This document shows, piece by piece, positions 31,509-43,330 of a stretch of DNA of 64,000 nt. This stretch comes from Xiphydria camelus (lineage: Eukaryota; Arthropoda; Insecta; Hymenoptera; Xiphydriidae): positions 22,215,299-22,279,298 of the forward strand of contig OY783191.1 in the NCBI GenBank assembly GCA_963678675.1, written 5' to 3'. Numbering within the stretch: the first letter of the stretch is position 1; every line of letters starts with the position of its first letter. A model generated the notes under the pieces. It was not told the origin of the DNA, searched no databases, and worked only from the letters and a program-made list of their open reading frames with translations. Position numbers and translations under genes: made by a program.

Positions 31509-33154
31509 TGTGGTTCGTATTACTCTCACAAAGGCAAGTGTTAGTGAGACGATGCTACAGTGCTGCATTTTTCGTTACGCTGGGAACAACAGTTTTCTTT
31601 TTAAAACAGTTTCTCTTTATAAATAACATAATAATCGACGCAATAGAGTTAATTTTATTATGATTATAACACATATAAATTCAACGATTCCTAATAATTT
31701 TGTTTATTGAATCTTTAATATGGAGAATGTTTCTACAGCCGAAATTTTGCAAATCCGAAATATCGTTAAACTTATCATTCTCGGGAAATATGGTTTCATG
31801 TTGCATACGAATCAGTTGCATGCTTCCTTGCTGCGGACCTCTTCATTTTTATTGAGACTAATAGTCATAAAACTCTTGGAGTGTGAGCCTAGTGCGAACC
31901 TCAACGTATACGTACTCACCTCGTGCGAGCTTGCTGCTTGACTGCGAATCTGCTATGTGCCTGCTGCGCACTTTTTCATTTTAACTCAGGAAAATCTTGC
32001 CATCTCATGGAAGAAGCATACACTTTTAGCGATGTGACTATAAATTCTTAAAAAGGATCTAGATATATACGTACCATAATGAATCTCGAAAAGTGAAGCC
32101 ACTTTTCCATGCATTTTTTTGACCAACTTCATATTGATATTCGCATATCTCGATTCTCGAAAGCGTGAAAAGTTATTTTTGGCACGTAAGTGACCTTTGT
32201 TAATTATCAAACGACATATCATAATGAATCTCACTGTTTTGTGAATTTTATATGACAAATCTTGAAAAAATGAGTGAATGATGTTTACCAATAGTCATTG
32301 TATGTAGAAGTCTATGTCGTTCAGTAATGACAAATAAACGAAAAGTTCTCGTGAAGTGCATACGTTGTTGCTAGTGAAGTATAACAAATACGAGTAAGAA
32401 TGGATTACAAAAACCCACTTCAATGAAAGATAATGAGAACGAATATTCCTGACACAAAATTAAAAGAATTACTTTTTATTCTTCCTTGACACTGCCTTAA
32501 TAGTTGCCTCACCAACACTTTTTTTAATCAAGAAAATCTGGAAAGTGTGTTGACGGTGTCTCGATATTTACTAGCTAGTGCTATGTTTGAATCGGATAAA
32601 ACTTGAAAGTGCCATGAAACTGCCTCGATTGAATTTCTACTAAGGTGTTTTCAATCAATCGAATGGTATAAAATGATAATTTCGTACCGCGAGGGAAATG
32701 AACTCATCGAGATCTTACCTATGTGCTTCTAAAATATGAGATCCTATCGAAAATACAAATCGTAGAGCTATACCTATACAGGGTGTAACAAAATAAGTGT
32801 AAAACATTTCAGGGGGTGATTCCTCATCGAAAAAGGGATAGGGTCTTTCATATAAAGAAACTTCATGTTAGGCTTGAAGGAATAAGGACATCCTATGTAG
32901 AAATTTATTTAGGGCTATAAGGGGAGTACCGATTAAGTACTCTATTTTCATGAAACCCTATTATGATATCCCATACGGAGATATTCTTTAAATTACCTTA
33001 TGCTATTCGAGTGTATGAGACCATATTAAAAAAGTTAAAGAAATAAAAAACACATTAGCACATAAAACATATTTCTTCCTCTCTTGCGAAAATGACTATG
33101 TACGCATGCCTATGAGCAGAGGTGGTAACCGTGTAAGAGGAATAGTTGGCGTCC
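31509..33154. other. Region without a recognised gene
   Basis: AT-rich. The sequence TATACAGGGTGTAACAAAATA at 32,776-32,796 looks like the end of a repeat of the CAGGGTGT class, but no opposite end was found. The short frames have no signature. Confidence 0.45.
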
Positions 33155-33425
33155 GGACTTTGTCGGCCTAATTTATCGAGGAATTTGCTTCCGAATTATT
33201 AAGCTGGCGCAACCCGGCTCAGAGCGTTTCTCTTCAAAGAGAGTGGGTGATTATCGTAAAGCCGGCCCCTCCATATTAGCGACTCTTCCTTCTTTCATAA
33301 CTCGTATTTTATTGATCCTCCCGGTCGCTTTCTTCAACCCCTAGTCGTTCCCGTCGACACGTCGCGACGTCGTGTTTCAAACTAATCGAATGAAAGATGA
33401 TTTCATACCGCGAAACAAACTCACC
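33155..33425. repeat. Dispersed repeat, direct copy of 24,539-24,830
   Basis: See the partner. Both copies lead from CGAACTTTGT/GGACTTTGTCGG-type sequence and AATTTATCGAGGAATTT to GATGATTTC-TACC. Confidence 0.65.
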
Positions 33426-33898
33426 AATTGAGGCACTGCGACTTGGCTCGCTCTACTTTTGATAAAGGAGGTTTCCGACAAATCCTCGGTTATTTTGACA
33501 CTTTATATTATAAAAATGACATTGCTTCTAAGAAATCGTTTTGAACCTTCTTTTAACCGATTCTGTTTGTATTCGATTAAGTTTTCATGCTTTTCATTTG
33601 ATTATATTCAATTTTTACGTTAATTTTTCAGTTTCATTTTAGTTCAAAGTTTATTTGTACTTCTAAGACGTACATTTGATATTTTTTATTTGACATCTCT
33701 TTATTCGTATCCTATTTTACTAACAGTAAATAATTTTGAAACTTTGATTTCTTCTAACAAAACGGGTTTTCTTTCCCTTTTTGTTTTTTTATTCTAAATT
33801 CTCCTTGCGAAAATGAGAATACAGATAAATTAATTACCTAGTAGTCGACTATCAAAGTTTTTATCAAAGATAAATGTGTCTTAAATTTCATGTAAATT
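33426..33898. other. Spacer without a gene
   Basis: T-rich sequence. Nothing recognised. Confidence 0.45.
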
Positions 33899-34049
33899 GT
33901 ATTCTTAATTTTCAGGCATACATGGTTCTTAATTTTCAGGCAGGTTTCTTAATTTTCAGGCAGGTTTCTTAATTTTCAGACAGGTTTCTTAATTTTCAGA
34001 CAGGTTTCTTAATTTTCAGACATATATTGCTCTTAATTTTCAGGCAAGT
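33899..34049. repeat. Minisatellite of TTCTTAATTTTCAGRCAGG units
   Basis: Seven or so copies of a unit of about 21-22 bp. Each ends in a pyrimidine tract followed by CAG, so every unit looks like an intron 3' splice site. Confidence 0.85.
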
Positions 34050-34885
34050 TTCTGAGTTCAAAAAGTTAGGTCTGACTATATCTTTTCATCGCGAGCGGTC
34101 ACCCATCCAACTACACTGTCCGCATTTTTTGCTGCTTAACTTCGTTGATCGGTCGGTGTCCTCGAGTCCTTATCTACTGTACGCTCTTGTGATATTAGGT
34201 ATTATTATTGGTATTTATACATATGAAGTTTGATGTACAAATATATATGTTGCTTTTTCAGTCAATAAGAAGGAGCTCCAATAAATAAGATTTTATAATT
34301 GCATTATTCTTTTCTCAACATTTTTCTAAATTTATGATTGTATCTTTTGATAAATATTTTTGCATAGACGCAAATTGATATTAATAAGTAAATAATTATA
34401 TGAATGTTCATTCATCCTACATTAATTGATTCTTTCATTTAATTTCATAATCTGTGCTTTTTAATAAACAATATAAATAAACAATAAACAATATAGTTTA
34501 TAACAATTTCGATAATGTTCTCGAACTCTATGAATTTCTTTCCTAAAAATATGGGACTTTCTTTAAAATATATATTGCTAACGATTTCACGGTTAACCGC
34601 TGATGTGCAAGGAAACACGCACGTGCATGCGTAGGATTTAGGCGTTGCAGCGTCACAAAATTAGGAAACAGTACCTTAAATTTCAGAAAAGCAGCTGAAT
34701 ATTAAGCAATCTGCCTTAAATGTCATAACACTTCAAGAATTGTGCCTTAAATTTAAGAATTGTGCCTTAAATTTCTGACTAATTCAAGTTTCTTAAAATT
34801 AAGAGTACCGATTCTAAAATTTAAGTTACATTTGTAACTGATCGCGTCTGAAAATTCAGAAAACTTTTAACAGTGTAGGAAACTT
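34050..34885. other. AT-rich spacer
   Basis: No gene. The motif TGCCTTAAATTT recurs at about 34,670-34,770. Confidence 0.45.
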
Positions 34886-34971
<86 letters not shown>

Positions 34972-35068
34972 CCTCCCTCCCTCCCTCCCTCTCTCTCTCT
35001 CTCTCGCTCGCTCCCCCTCTCCCCCTCCATCTCCTTCTCTCTCCCTCTCCCTCCCTCTCCCTCTCGTC
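34886..35068. repeat. (CT)n microsatellite with C-rich ends
   Basis: A long uninterrupted CT tract followed by CCCT and CT runs. The antisense Arg-Glu repeat frame is a translation of this tract and is not a gene. Confidence 0.95.
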
Positions 35069-36201
35069 GATCCTCCTTTTCGAAATGAGTTCATGGAACG
35101 AGCCGAGGTCGTTTCAAATCTTCGATACGCTTACGTGACTCCCGAAGTTCCAAGTCGTAAGATCTCCGAACGAGATTCCTCTCCCGATATATCTCCACGT
35201 ATCTAACTATCGGGACGGTGCCCGGTAAGATGCTCCGGCGACAAGTTGCGCCGCATCCCAGATAGCGGTAAGATTCGTAAAACCTCGACGTTCGACTTTC
35301 GAAATCCAATCTAACTCGGAACGACGAAAGTGACTGCGAGTAAACCATCGAACCGACGCGCCGAGAGATCCGGTATAGTCGAGGGAGATGCATCCTCGCA
35401 CGCCAAATGAGATCCAAATCCGGTGGCTCTCTCGCGCGCGCTGATGCAACGTAGGAAAGTCATTGATCCCTCCTCCCTCCTACTCGTCCCGATTCAGTGA
35501 CAACGGGGTAGATACGCGGTATCAGCACACAGGGCGGGAGACGGCACGATGGATTAAAAGCTACGACCAACGTTGCCACCCCTCGCAAAACCTTCCCGCC
35601 CTCTCGGTATATACCGCTAACCCCTGGCACGGCGCGGAGCACTCCAGTTCTCCCCTGCGCTAATCGATATACACGCAAAGGGGTACGCGGGGGTGGGAAT
35701 TCCACGTTATCTCTCTTACGGTGATTCCCGTAGAACGAGGGAAAGTCTTGAATCGAAGAACGACCCCCAGGAATTTTGTTCGGAATTTTTACAAAGGGTC
35801 CTGCGTGCTGACGAGAAATATCGGTGCCGGTTGTATACATTAGAACGATTGTCGAGGGGGCATTTTTGGGGAGTCTGGTTTCTTCTGCGACGGGGGAGGA
35901 TCTTTTGCTGTTGCGTTGGCAGTTCGAGTCGTAGCGGGATGGGAGAAGTCGTTTGTTTGGAGTTCCTGTCCAAGTCTCGCTGACGTCGACAATGTCGACA
36001 CGCGATGAAATTGTAAGAGTGAGTACAATGTAGCGAGGAACTCGTTCAAGAGTCTGACGTAATAATCAATTTCGAACCATTTCGAACATCGTCTAATATG
36101 CATAACTTTGTTACGTTGTTGCTATTGTTCATTAACCAAATTAAATTTCCTTGGAAAAAAACCCTACTGTCGCAAGAGAACAAGATAACGCTGATACACT
36201 A
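35069..36201. other. GC-rich region without a recognised gene
   Basis: CpG-rich sequence with overlapping frames on both strands and no domain. It could be a promoter or untranslated part of a host gene outside this window. Confidence 0.4.
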
Positions 36202-37090
36202 TTACAAATAACAGACAAAAAAAAAGTGGAGTATACATTTCATGCAATATATGTTATCCGTAGTAATTTCGCCTGCTGATCACGAATCCGGTGTCAAAAT
36301 TTAGCCATCACATCAATTTTTTTAAATCTCAAAAAACTAGCCAAAGATCATGATTTTCAAAAAGTTAATGGACTTAAACCAAATTCGGTGTAGGAGGTTT
36401 TTTTGGTCGCTGATCATGAATCTGAAGTCGAAATTCAAAAATTCAAAATGGCGGATCCAATATGGCGGACGATATTTTCGAAAATCGACGGATTCATGCC
36501 AAATTTGGTATAGAAAGGTTTTTTGGGTCGCTGATTACGAATCTGAAGTCAGATTTCAAAAATTCAAGATGGCGGATCTAATATGGCGGACGAGATTTTC
36601 GAAAATCGACGGATTCATACCAAATTTGGTATATGGGAGTTTTTTCGGTCGCTGATGACGAATATGAAGTTATATTTATAAAAATTCAAAATTTTCGAAA
36701 ATCTCGTCCGCCATATTGGATCTGCCATCTTGAATTTTTTAAACTGACTTCAGATTAATGATCAGCGACCCAAAAAAAACCCTTATACCAAATTTGGCAT
36801 AAATCCATCGATTATAAAAAATCTCGCCCGCCATATTGGATCCGCCATCTTTAATTTTTGAAATCCGATTTCAGATTCGTGATCAGCGATCCAAAAAACC
36901 GTATAGCGGATTTAGTTTGTCTATTAACTTTTTGAAAATCATGATCTTTTGATGGTTTTTTGAAATTAAAAAAAATGTGACGTGATGGCTAAATTTTGAC
37001 ACCGGATTCATGATCAGGAGGCAAAATTACTATGGATAATATATATCGCATCAAATGTATACCCCACTTTTTTTTGGGTGACTGTGTAAT
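36202..37090. mobile_element. Inverted-repeat element with GGCGGATCCAATATGGCGGA modules
   Basis: The left arm from 36,210 (AGTGGAGTATACATTTCATG, then CCGGTGTCAAAATTTAGCCA and AAAGATCATGATTTTCAAAA) is matched inverted up to 37,075. Between the arms, modules of about 120 bp alternate: CGCTGATCACGAATCTGAAG-type, ATGGCGGATCCAATATGGCG-type and CCAAATTTGGTAT-type blocks, in both orientations. Non-coding. Confidence 0.8.
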
Positions 37091-37820
37091 CATCTCTAAA
37101 TTTAGAAAAATGCTGATGTTTTTATGAAATATTTATATCAGATATAAGTATGTCCTGTACATCATATGAATCACGTATTTGAGAAACCCCACATGTCCAC
37201 AAATGATAGTTTTGAGAAAAACGAAAAAAACTGTTTTATGCAAAATCACATCATACAACTGGAAATATACTTTTAGGGCTTGTGAAGGTATGTGAATACA
37301 TTGGAAATTTCGCACAAATTTAAATATACAGCTTCTGCTGCATCAATAAAAGCATAAAATGGTGACTGGACACGTGTGGTTTCTAAAATGTACATTTATT
37401 TGACCAGAACTTGTTAGTAATTCGTTTTAATTTGATCAATAACTTATTTTAATGGTTACATGACATGATAAAGTAAATCTTTAATATTCAACGACGTCTT
37501 CATCTTCTCTACCCACTGTCGGCCAGGAAAATATTTTTTGATAAAAATTTCTTATCAGTTCTTCTTAGTCGCGAGTTATTCGTTCAAATTTCTTGATGGA
37601 TATCATTTTTTTTGGCACTAACTGGTACCTTGACGTCTGGATAGGCAACTTCGTTGGGAAAAGATGTGATTTGCGTAGATGTGTAAGCAAAGCAAGCACT
37701 GAACTTATGTGGTTTCTCTCTAAAAAAGATGTATTTATATGAGAGAAGTTGATTTTTGGTAAAAACCCCATATGCCTAAAATGTGGACATGTGGGGTTTC
37801 TGAAATATGTGATTCATATA
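37091..37820. other. Spacer without a gene
   Basis: The stretches at about 37,133-37,200 and 37,770-37,815 share CACATGTCCACA/ATGTGGGGTTTCT in inverted orientation, suggesting a further loose inverted repeat. No gene. Confidence 0.45.
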
Positions 37821-38384
37821 GAGGAGATCGGGGTAGGTTGCAACAAATTTGATATTTTATTTTTTCCCCATTTTACTGAAAATTAGGATTAGTTTTCGAG
37901 AGCTATGTAATATAGTTTAACCTATTTGGAATAAAACTGTGGAATAATAATATTGCAGTTATTTGAAAAATTCACAAAGTTATAAAGGAAAACAATAGTC
38001 TGTGCGCGTGTTGCAATGTGCCCCACGCCCGGGGTATGTTGCATTAGTGCTTGGGCACGTTGAACCACTTAACTTTTTTCAAGAACTTTTCAATACTTCT
38101 TAAATTATTAGCATATAATTAATTAACAAGACTACTTTAAATACTTTAACCCTTTCGCTCATGATGACTACAAATGTGGACACTCTCTGGATTAACCTAT
38201 ATATAAGGTCATCAATTAGAATTTTTTGACTGTGTGTTCACAAGAAGTACATTCGTGAACATTGTAACGAATGTATAAGGCATATATCGCCATAAAAATT
38301 AAAAATTACATTTATTAATAAACTAAAAAAATTAAATTTATAAAAAAATATTTTTTATTAAAAAAATTAAAAATTAATATAGGT

Positions 38385-39797
38385 TAAACCGGGGAGAGAT
38401 GCCATATGAGGAGAGATGCCAAATGGCAATATTTCGATCTGTAAGGATCAAATGGCTCTCGCACCAGGTCTGTCGGTATCTTCATGTTGCATAAATCCGC
38501 GTGTGTTAATGCTGTGATAAAACTGTGTTGCTGGTAAGTAGGTACTGCCTGAAAAACACTTTCATGCACTTTCAAAGTTTTTGAGAGGGTACACAAACCG
38601 TTCATTTTCTATGAAGATCAAACATTTGCTCGTAAGCAAATGCCGGTATAGAATGTTATAAGTTAAGGCAGTGTATTGCGTCGTAGCAGTCGTGTCTACC
38701 TTCACATTAACACGTTCGTCGCCCAACGCGATTCGGTTGAGTTTACGGATTGTTAACGGATTGACCTGAATTCGGGTACCTGGGGTTTTCGGAGTAGCTG
38801 ATTACGAATCCGAGGCCAGAATTACAAAATTCCTAGATGGCGCCACGATACGGCGCATCCGCGGATCAAATCTCCCTATCGTGGTGCCATCTACTAATTA
38901 GGCCATTCTGGCCTCGGATTCGTAATCAGCGACCCCGAAAACCCCCGAGTATCCGAATTCAGATCAATCCGTTAACTTTTCGACATTATAAAGGATTCAT
39001 TTTATCATAAATATAAATTCATAAAAAGTATACTATATAATGTGTATATTTTTAATATTTCTGTTGTATATCCTATAAATTTAGATTTCAGTGCTTATTC
39101 CATTAAGTTCCTTTTAAAAATCCAACTGAAAATCATGTTTAACTTAAACAAGAAAAGCGTCACCCGTACTTGGGTGACGCGGCGACGAACGTAGTGTTAA
39201 TTGAATTTATTGGAAGTTGCATCTCTCCTACAGGTTTAGAAGAGATGCCACACGAACGAAGAGTGAGATGCCCGAGGTACAAAATGATTTTTTTACAGAC
39301 ATGCCAACTTTTTATAAGCGCAAATGCCATTCGAGAGGCTCCTGGACTGAGGCGAACTTGATTTCAGCTGAAGTAATGAAGTAAATAGTCAGTGATGTAA
39401 ATAGGGGCGCGAAAATATCTCAGGACGAAGAAGGTAGAAGATTGGATACAATGTATCCACTGCCATGCCTGGCTACATGAGGGATGCACTAAATTCGCGA
39501 ATGTTTGTCAACCTTACGGAAAAATATTAGTAACAACCAAATAAAGCATTAGGCATCTCTCCTCTCACCTTTTGGCATCTCTCCTCTATAGTAGAGGAGA
39601 GATGCCAAAATGTAGTGTTCGCAACAATGTCTTGTAACTTCCGCAATTTGATTAGTTACGGGGTACTTTTCGTTTTTTTAAGAAGTTAAGAGTTTATATT
39701 TTCGTTACATTGTAACGGATTTAATAAATTTTCAGTCTGTCGATGTGTTTTAGTACAAATAAAAAAACGTGGCATCTTTCCTAAGTTTACCCTATCG
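38385..39797. mobile_element. Element with GGAGAGATGCCA subterminal repeats
   Basis: The ends GGTTAAACCGGGGAGAGATG and CATCTTTCCTAAGTTTACCC are inverted partners. GAGGAGAGATGCC recurs at both ends and forms the perfect palindrome at 39,578-39,610. It was inserted into TTAA-type MITE copy 3. No transposase frame is visible. Confidence 0.65.
38752..38976. mobile_element. Hairpin MITE inside the GGAGAGATGCCA element
   Basis: GTTAACGGATTGACCTGAAT at the left is matched inverted by ATTCAGATCAATCCGTTAAC. The inner ATTACGAATCCGAGGCCAGA and its partner carry the same GATTCGTAATCAGCGACCCC motif that is repeated at 62.5-62.85 kb. Confidence 0.8.
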
Positions 39798-40322
39798 AAC
39801 AGCTGGAATATACATTATCAATTGTATGGCTGTAAAGATAAAACTTCGTGAGTGAAAGGGTTAAAACGTAGTTAATACAAATAAAATAAGCGTCGTTATT
39901 GGCACATGAACTATGCGCCCACTCTAAATACACTTTCTTTTATAAGACTGGCAGGATTGTGCCCATACAGTGCTTTCTACTAATAAGGTGCCAAACTACG
40001 ACTGAACTAATCCTGTAATTTATCTTCCGCTGGAGGATTTCTTGTCAGAAAAAATTGATGTGTTGCTACCTATCCGTGTTGCAACCTGCCCCGTTCTCCC
40101 CTAACGTCCCTTTGAAATTCAGACAAGAGAGTGTCGCATGAATCATAAATCTCCGTAAGGTTGTGCTTAAAAATTAAGAAATAATCGAAATATTACGAAA
40201 TCATTACTTTGGGAAGATAAATTCGCGTCCTTTTTAGAATTCAGTATAATCTCGTATACCTATTTAAGGTACATTCGTGCATTTTTTACCGTTTCTGAAA
40301 ATTAAGGAAACTCAGCAGTTTC

Positions 40323-42305
40323 ATAGTCGGGGAGGCAGCGACACTTTTACCGTGGTCATTTCACCAAGGCTGGTTTTCATTGACATGACAGATTCCATAC
40401 TGTGTATGAGCGAAATGCTTGTCAGCTGCCGCACCGGCGGTGGGGGTGAGTACAGTAGAGCTTCAAACGCGTAAAAAAACTAGAGAAATAAAGTGATATC
40501 ACCAAAGTTCAATTCTTGTTTATGGTTTATTTACATTATGTAATTATAAAAAATCGTAGTCAGCCGGACATATTTCGGGGGGAAATGTGTCAGCTGGGAC
40601 AATAAACATGCAGCGCGCCGGCTAAAGAGGCTCCGACTTTATCGACTTTTCCCCCGCAATTCGGCTAGCTGATTTTTATTTTATATTTAATATAAGTAAT
40701 ACTGGTTTGTGCGATCAAATTTCAACTTCAGTAGTATAAAGAGACATTATATTTTTTGCCACAAAAGATTCGATGGTTTATTTACATTATGTAATTATAA
40801 AAAATCGTAGCAGCTGTTGACGTATACTTGCGCAATACAGACGCCACGCAAACTAATACCACCATACTTTAAATTAAGTTATGTGATTGCTAATTCATTA
40901 TATTTTATGAAAAACGTCATCAGCTAGGTGTATGGTGGGGGTCAGTCCGTCAGCTGGGACAAAAAACATGCAGCGCACCGGCTAAAGAGGCTGCGCATTT
41001 ATAATTTCAGCTGACGACTTTTCCCCCGCAATTCAGCCAGCCGACTTTTATTTATATCTGGTACGAATAATATTGGTTCGTGTAATCAAACTTCAGGTCT
41101 GGTAGTATAAAGAAACATGAAATTTATTGTCTAAAAAGAGTCTATCTTGCTTGCAATTTTAATGGCGATAATAATTATTATTGTAGTTAATTATGTTATT
41201 TATTATTATCTAACTATTTAATAATATTTGTTAGAAATAAATAAGTTATAGAAATCAATAGAAGATTTATTGTATAGAAGGCGATATTCATAAATGTAAG
41301 AGTAAATATCTAAAAGCCATGCGGTACAGCTGAAGTGCGGATCTCTGGTAGATCTTTTGTAGCAATAAATTTCATATTTCTTTATACTACTGCAGCTGAA
41401 ATTTGATTAAATTAAATAAAAGTCGGCTGGCTGAATTGCGGGGGAAAAGTCGTCAGCTGAAATTATAAATGCGCAGCCTCTTTAGCCGGTGCGCTGCATA
41501 TTTTTTGTCCCAGCTGACAGACTGACCCCCACTATACACCTATCTGACGATGTTTTTCATAAAATATAATCAATTAGCAATTACATAACTTAATTTAAAG
41601 CATGGTGGTATTAGTTTACGTGGCGTCTGTATTGCGCAAGTATACGTCAACAGCTGACACATTTCCCCCCGAAATATGTTCAGCTGACTACGATTTTTTA
41701 TAATTACATAATATAAATAAACCATCGAATCTTTTGTTGCAAAAAAAATATAATATCTCTTTATACTACTAAGGGCCGGTTTTACCAACAGGTATAAACG
41801 CGGTATAGCACTATACTGAGAATAACCATAAGGCTTATTGCTGGTTATTCTCAGTATAGCGCTATACCGCGTTTATACCGTGTTGGTAAAACCGGCCCTA
41901 AAGTTGAAATTTGACCGCACGAACCAGTATTACTTGTATTAAATATAAATAAAAGTCAGCTAGCCGAATTGCGGGGGAAAAGTCGATAAAGTCGCAGCCT
42001 CTTTAGCCGGCGTGCTGCATGTTTATTGCCCCAGCTGACACATTTCCCCCCGAAATATGTCCAGCTGACTACGATTTTTTATAATTACATAATGTAAATA
42101 AACCATAAACAAAAATTGAACTTTGGTGATATCACTTTATTTCTCTAGTTTTTTTACGCGTTTGAGGCTCTACTGCACACACCCCCACCGCCGGTGCGGC
42201 AGCTGACAAGCATTTCGCTCACACACAGTATGGAATCTATCATGTGAATGAAAACCAGCCTTGGTGAAATGACCACGGTAAAAATGTCGCTGCCTCCCGG
42301 ACTAT
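40323..42305. repeat. 2.0 kb palindrome rich in CAGCTG
   Basis: The left arm (about 40,323-41,130) starts ATAGTCGGGGAGGCAGCGAC. The right arm (about 41,361-42,305) is its inverted copy. Arm lengths agree at about 810 bp once the 126 bp MITE and its duplication are removed from the right arm. Each arm holds two direct versions of one module, marked by AATTATAAAAAATCGTAG, CATGCAGCGC-CCGGCTAAAG and CTTTTCCCCCGCAATTC. CAGCTG recurs many times. The frames inside the two arm ends (about 40,277-40,474 and 42,154-42,342) mirror each other and are not genes. Confidence 0.85.
41773..41898. mobile_element. Harbinger-type MITE with GGGCCGGTTTTACC ends
   Basis: GGGCCGGTTTTACCAACA at the left and TGTTGGTAAAACCGGCCC at the right are perfect inverted copies flanked by TAA (41,770-41,772 and 41,899-41,901). 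It is inserted in the right arm only of the 2 kb palindrome. Confidence 0.9.
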
Positions 42306-42419
42306 CATACATAGCAAGAGCCTTGATTGAGGCTTGAGCCAAGGACTAAGGAAAGCGAAATGCCTGTGGCGAGGAGGAAGAGACCTCAACGAAGTTGACC
42401 CACCATATTAGATTTTCTA

Positions 42420-43330
42420 CATTTTTTTTGCTGCAATCGTTTGTTGATCGTTTGTTGGTGTTTGTTAGTCCATTCCGGCGTTTGTTGGTACCCCGTTATC
42501 TTAGAATTTAAAAACAAATTTTCATGAAGATGCCCCCACCCATATTGGATTTTTTCAATATGTCAGGCTGCAATCATCGGTTGGTCATTATTTAGTGTGT
42601 ATATTTAAATAAACAAATGGGTTGAGAAGTTGTATATTGAATTTTTTCAGTTTTTCGGCCTGCGATCGTTTGTTGGTCGTTTGTTAGTGCTTGTTAGTCC
42701 GGTCCCGACGTTTGTTGGTGTCCTGATGTATCAAATTTTAATAAACAAATTCTGGAAAAACGACGCACCAACAAACGTCGGCACCGAACCAACAAGTACC
42801 AACAAACGACCAACAAATGTCCGAAACCTGAAAAAAATCCATTATACAACTTCTCAGCCTATTTGTTTATTAAAATCTGATACATTAGCTCAACAACAAA
42901 CGTCGGGACTGAACGAACAAACATCAACAAACGACCAACAAAATATTGGAGCGCGATAAACTGAAAAAATCCATTATACAACTTCTTAGCCCATTTGTTT
43001 ATTTAAATCTGATACATTAACGCACCAACAAACGTCAGGACCGGACTAACAAATACCATCCAACGATTGCAGTCCGAAAAATGGAAGAAATTCAATATGG
43101 AGAGGAGGGGGGGCACCTTCATGAAAAAAAAGTTTGTTTTATAAATTCTAGGAAAACGGGGGACCAAGAAACGATTGCAGCCCGAAAAACTGAAAAATCC
43201 AATGTGCACCCTCACGACACATTTGTTTATTAAAATTTGATAAATCAGGGCATCAACAAACATCGAGACCGGGCTAACAAAAACCAACAAATGACCAGCA
43301 AACGATTGCTGCAAAAAAGTTTTAGGAAAT
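42420..43330. repeat. Array of TTTGTTGGTCGTTTGTTAGT modules in both orientations
   Basis: A module with CGTTTGTTGGTCGTTTGTTA, a GGTCCCGACGTTTGTTGGT-type block and a CATTTGTTTATTAAAATTTGA-type block recurs about six times between 42,430 and 43,320. Orientation switches from forward (42,440-42,740) to reverse (42,760-43,320). No transposase. The short frames are by-products. Confidence 0.75.

Larger units (their letters stand above)
38150..39860. mobile_element. TTAA-type MITE, copy 3, split by another element
   Basis: The left end CCCTTTCGCTCATGATGAC and the right end CGTGAGTGAAAGGG have TTAA at 38,146-38,149 and 39,861-39,864. The left part through ATTCGTGAACATTGTAACGA and the right part TATCAATTGTATGGCTGTAA align with the unsplit copy at 9,981-10,273 in inverted orientation. 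The interruption is at about 38,385/39,797. Confidence 0.75.
37821..40101. mobile_element. TA-flanked element with GGGGTAGGTTGCAACA ends (pogo-like MITE)
   Basis: The left end GAGGAGATCGGGGTAGGTTG and the right end CAACCTGCCCCGTTCTCCCC are inverted copies with few changes. TA stands on both sides (37,819-37,820 and 40,102-40,103). The element's own sequence is short. Most of its length is the nested insert at 38,150-39,860. The G-rich end style resembles the pogo element at 54.7 kb. Confidence 0.65.

Noticed and set aside
34867..35094. Arg-Glu repeat protein on the minus strand
   Set aside because: It is a translation of the (CT)n microsatellite.
35091..36103. Several frames of 80-126 residues in GC-rich DNA
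   Set aside because: They overlap on both strands, are low in stops because of composition, and match nothing I recognise.
42420..43330. CRISPR-like spaced repeats
   Set aside because: The modules are long, imperfect and in both orientations, in a eukaryotic context, so this is not a CRISPR array.
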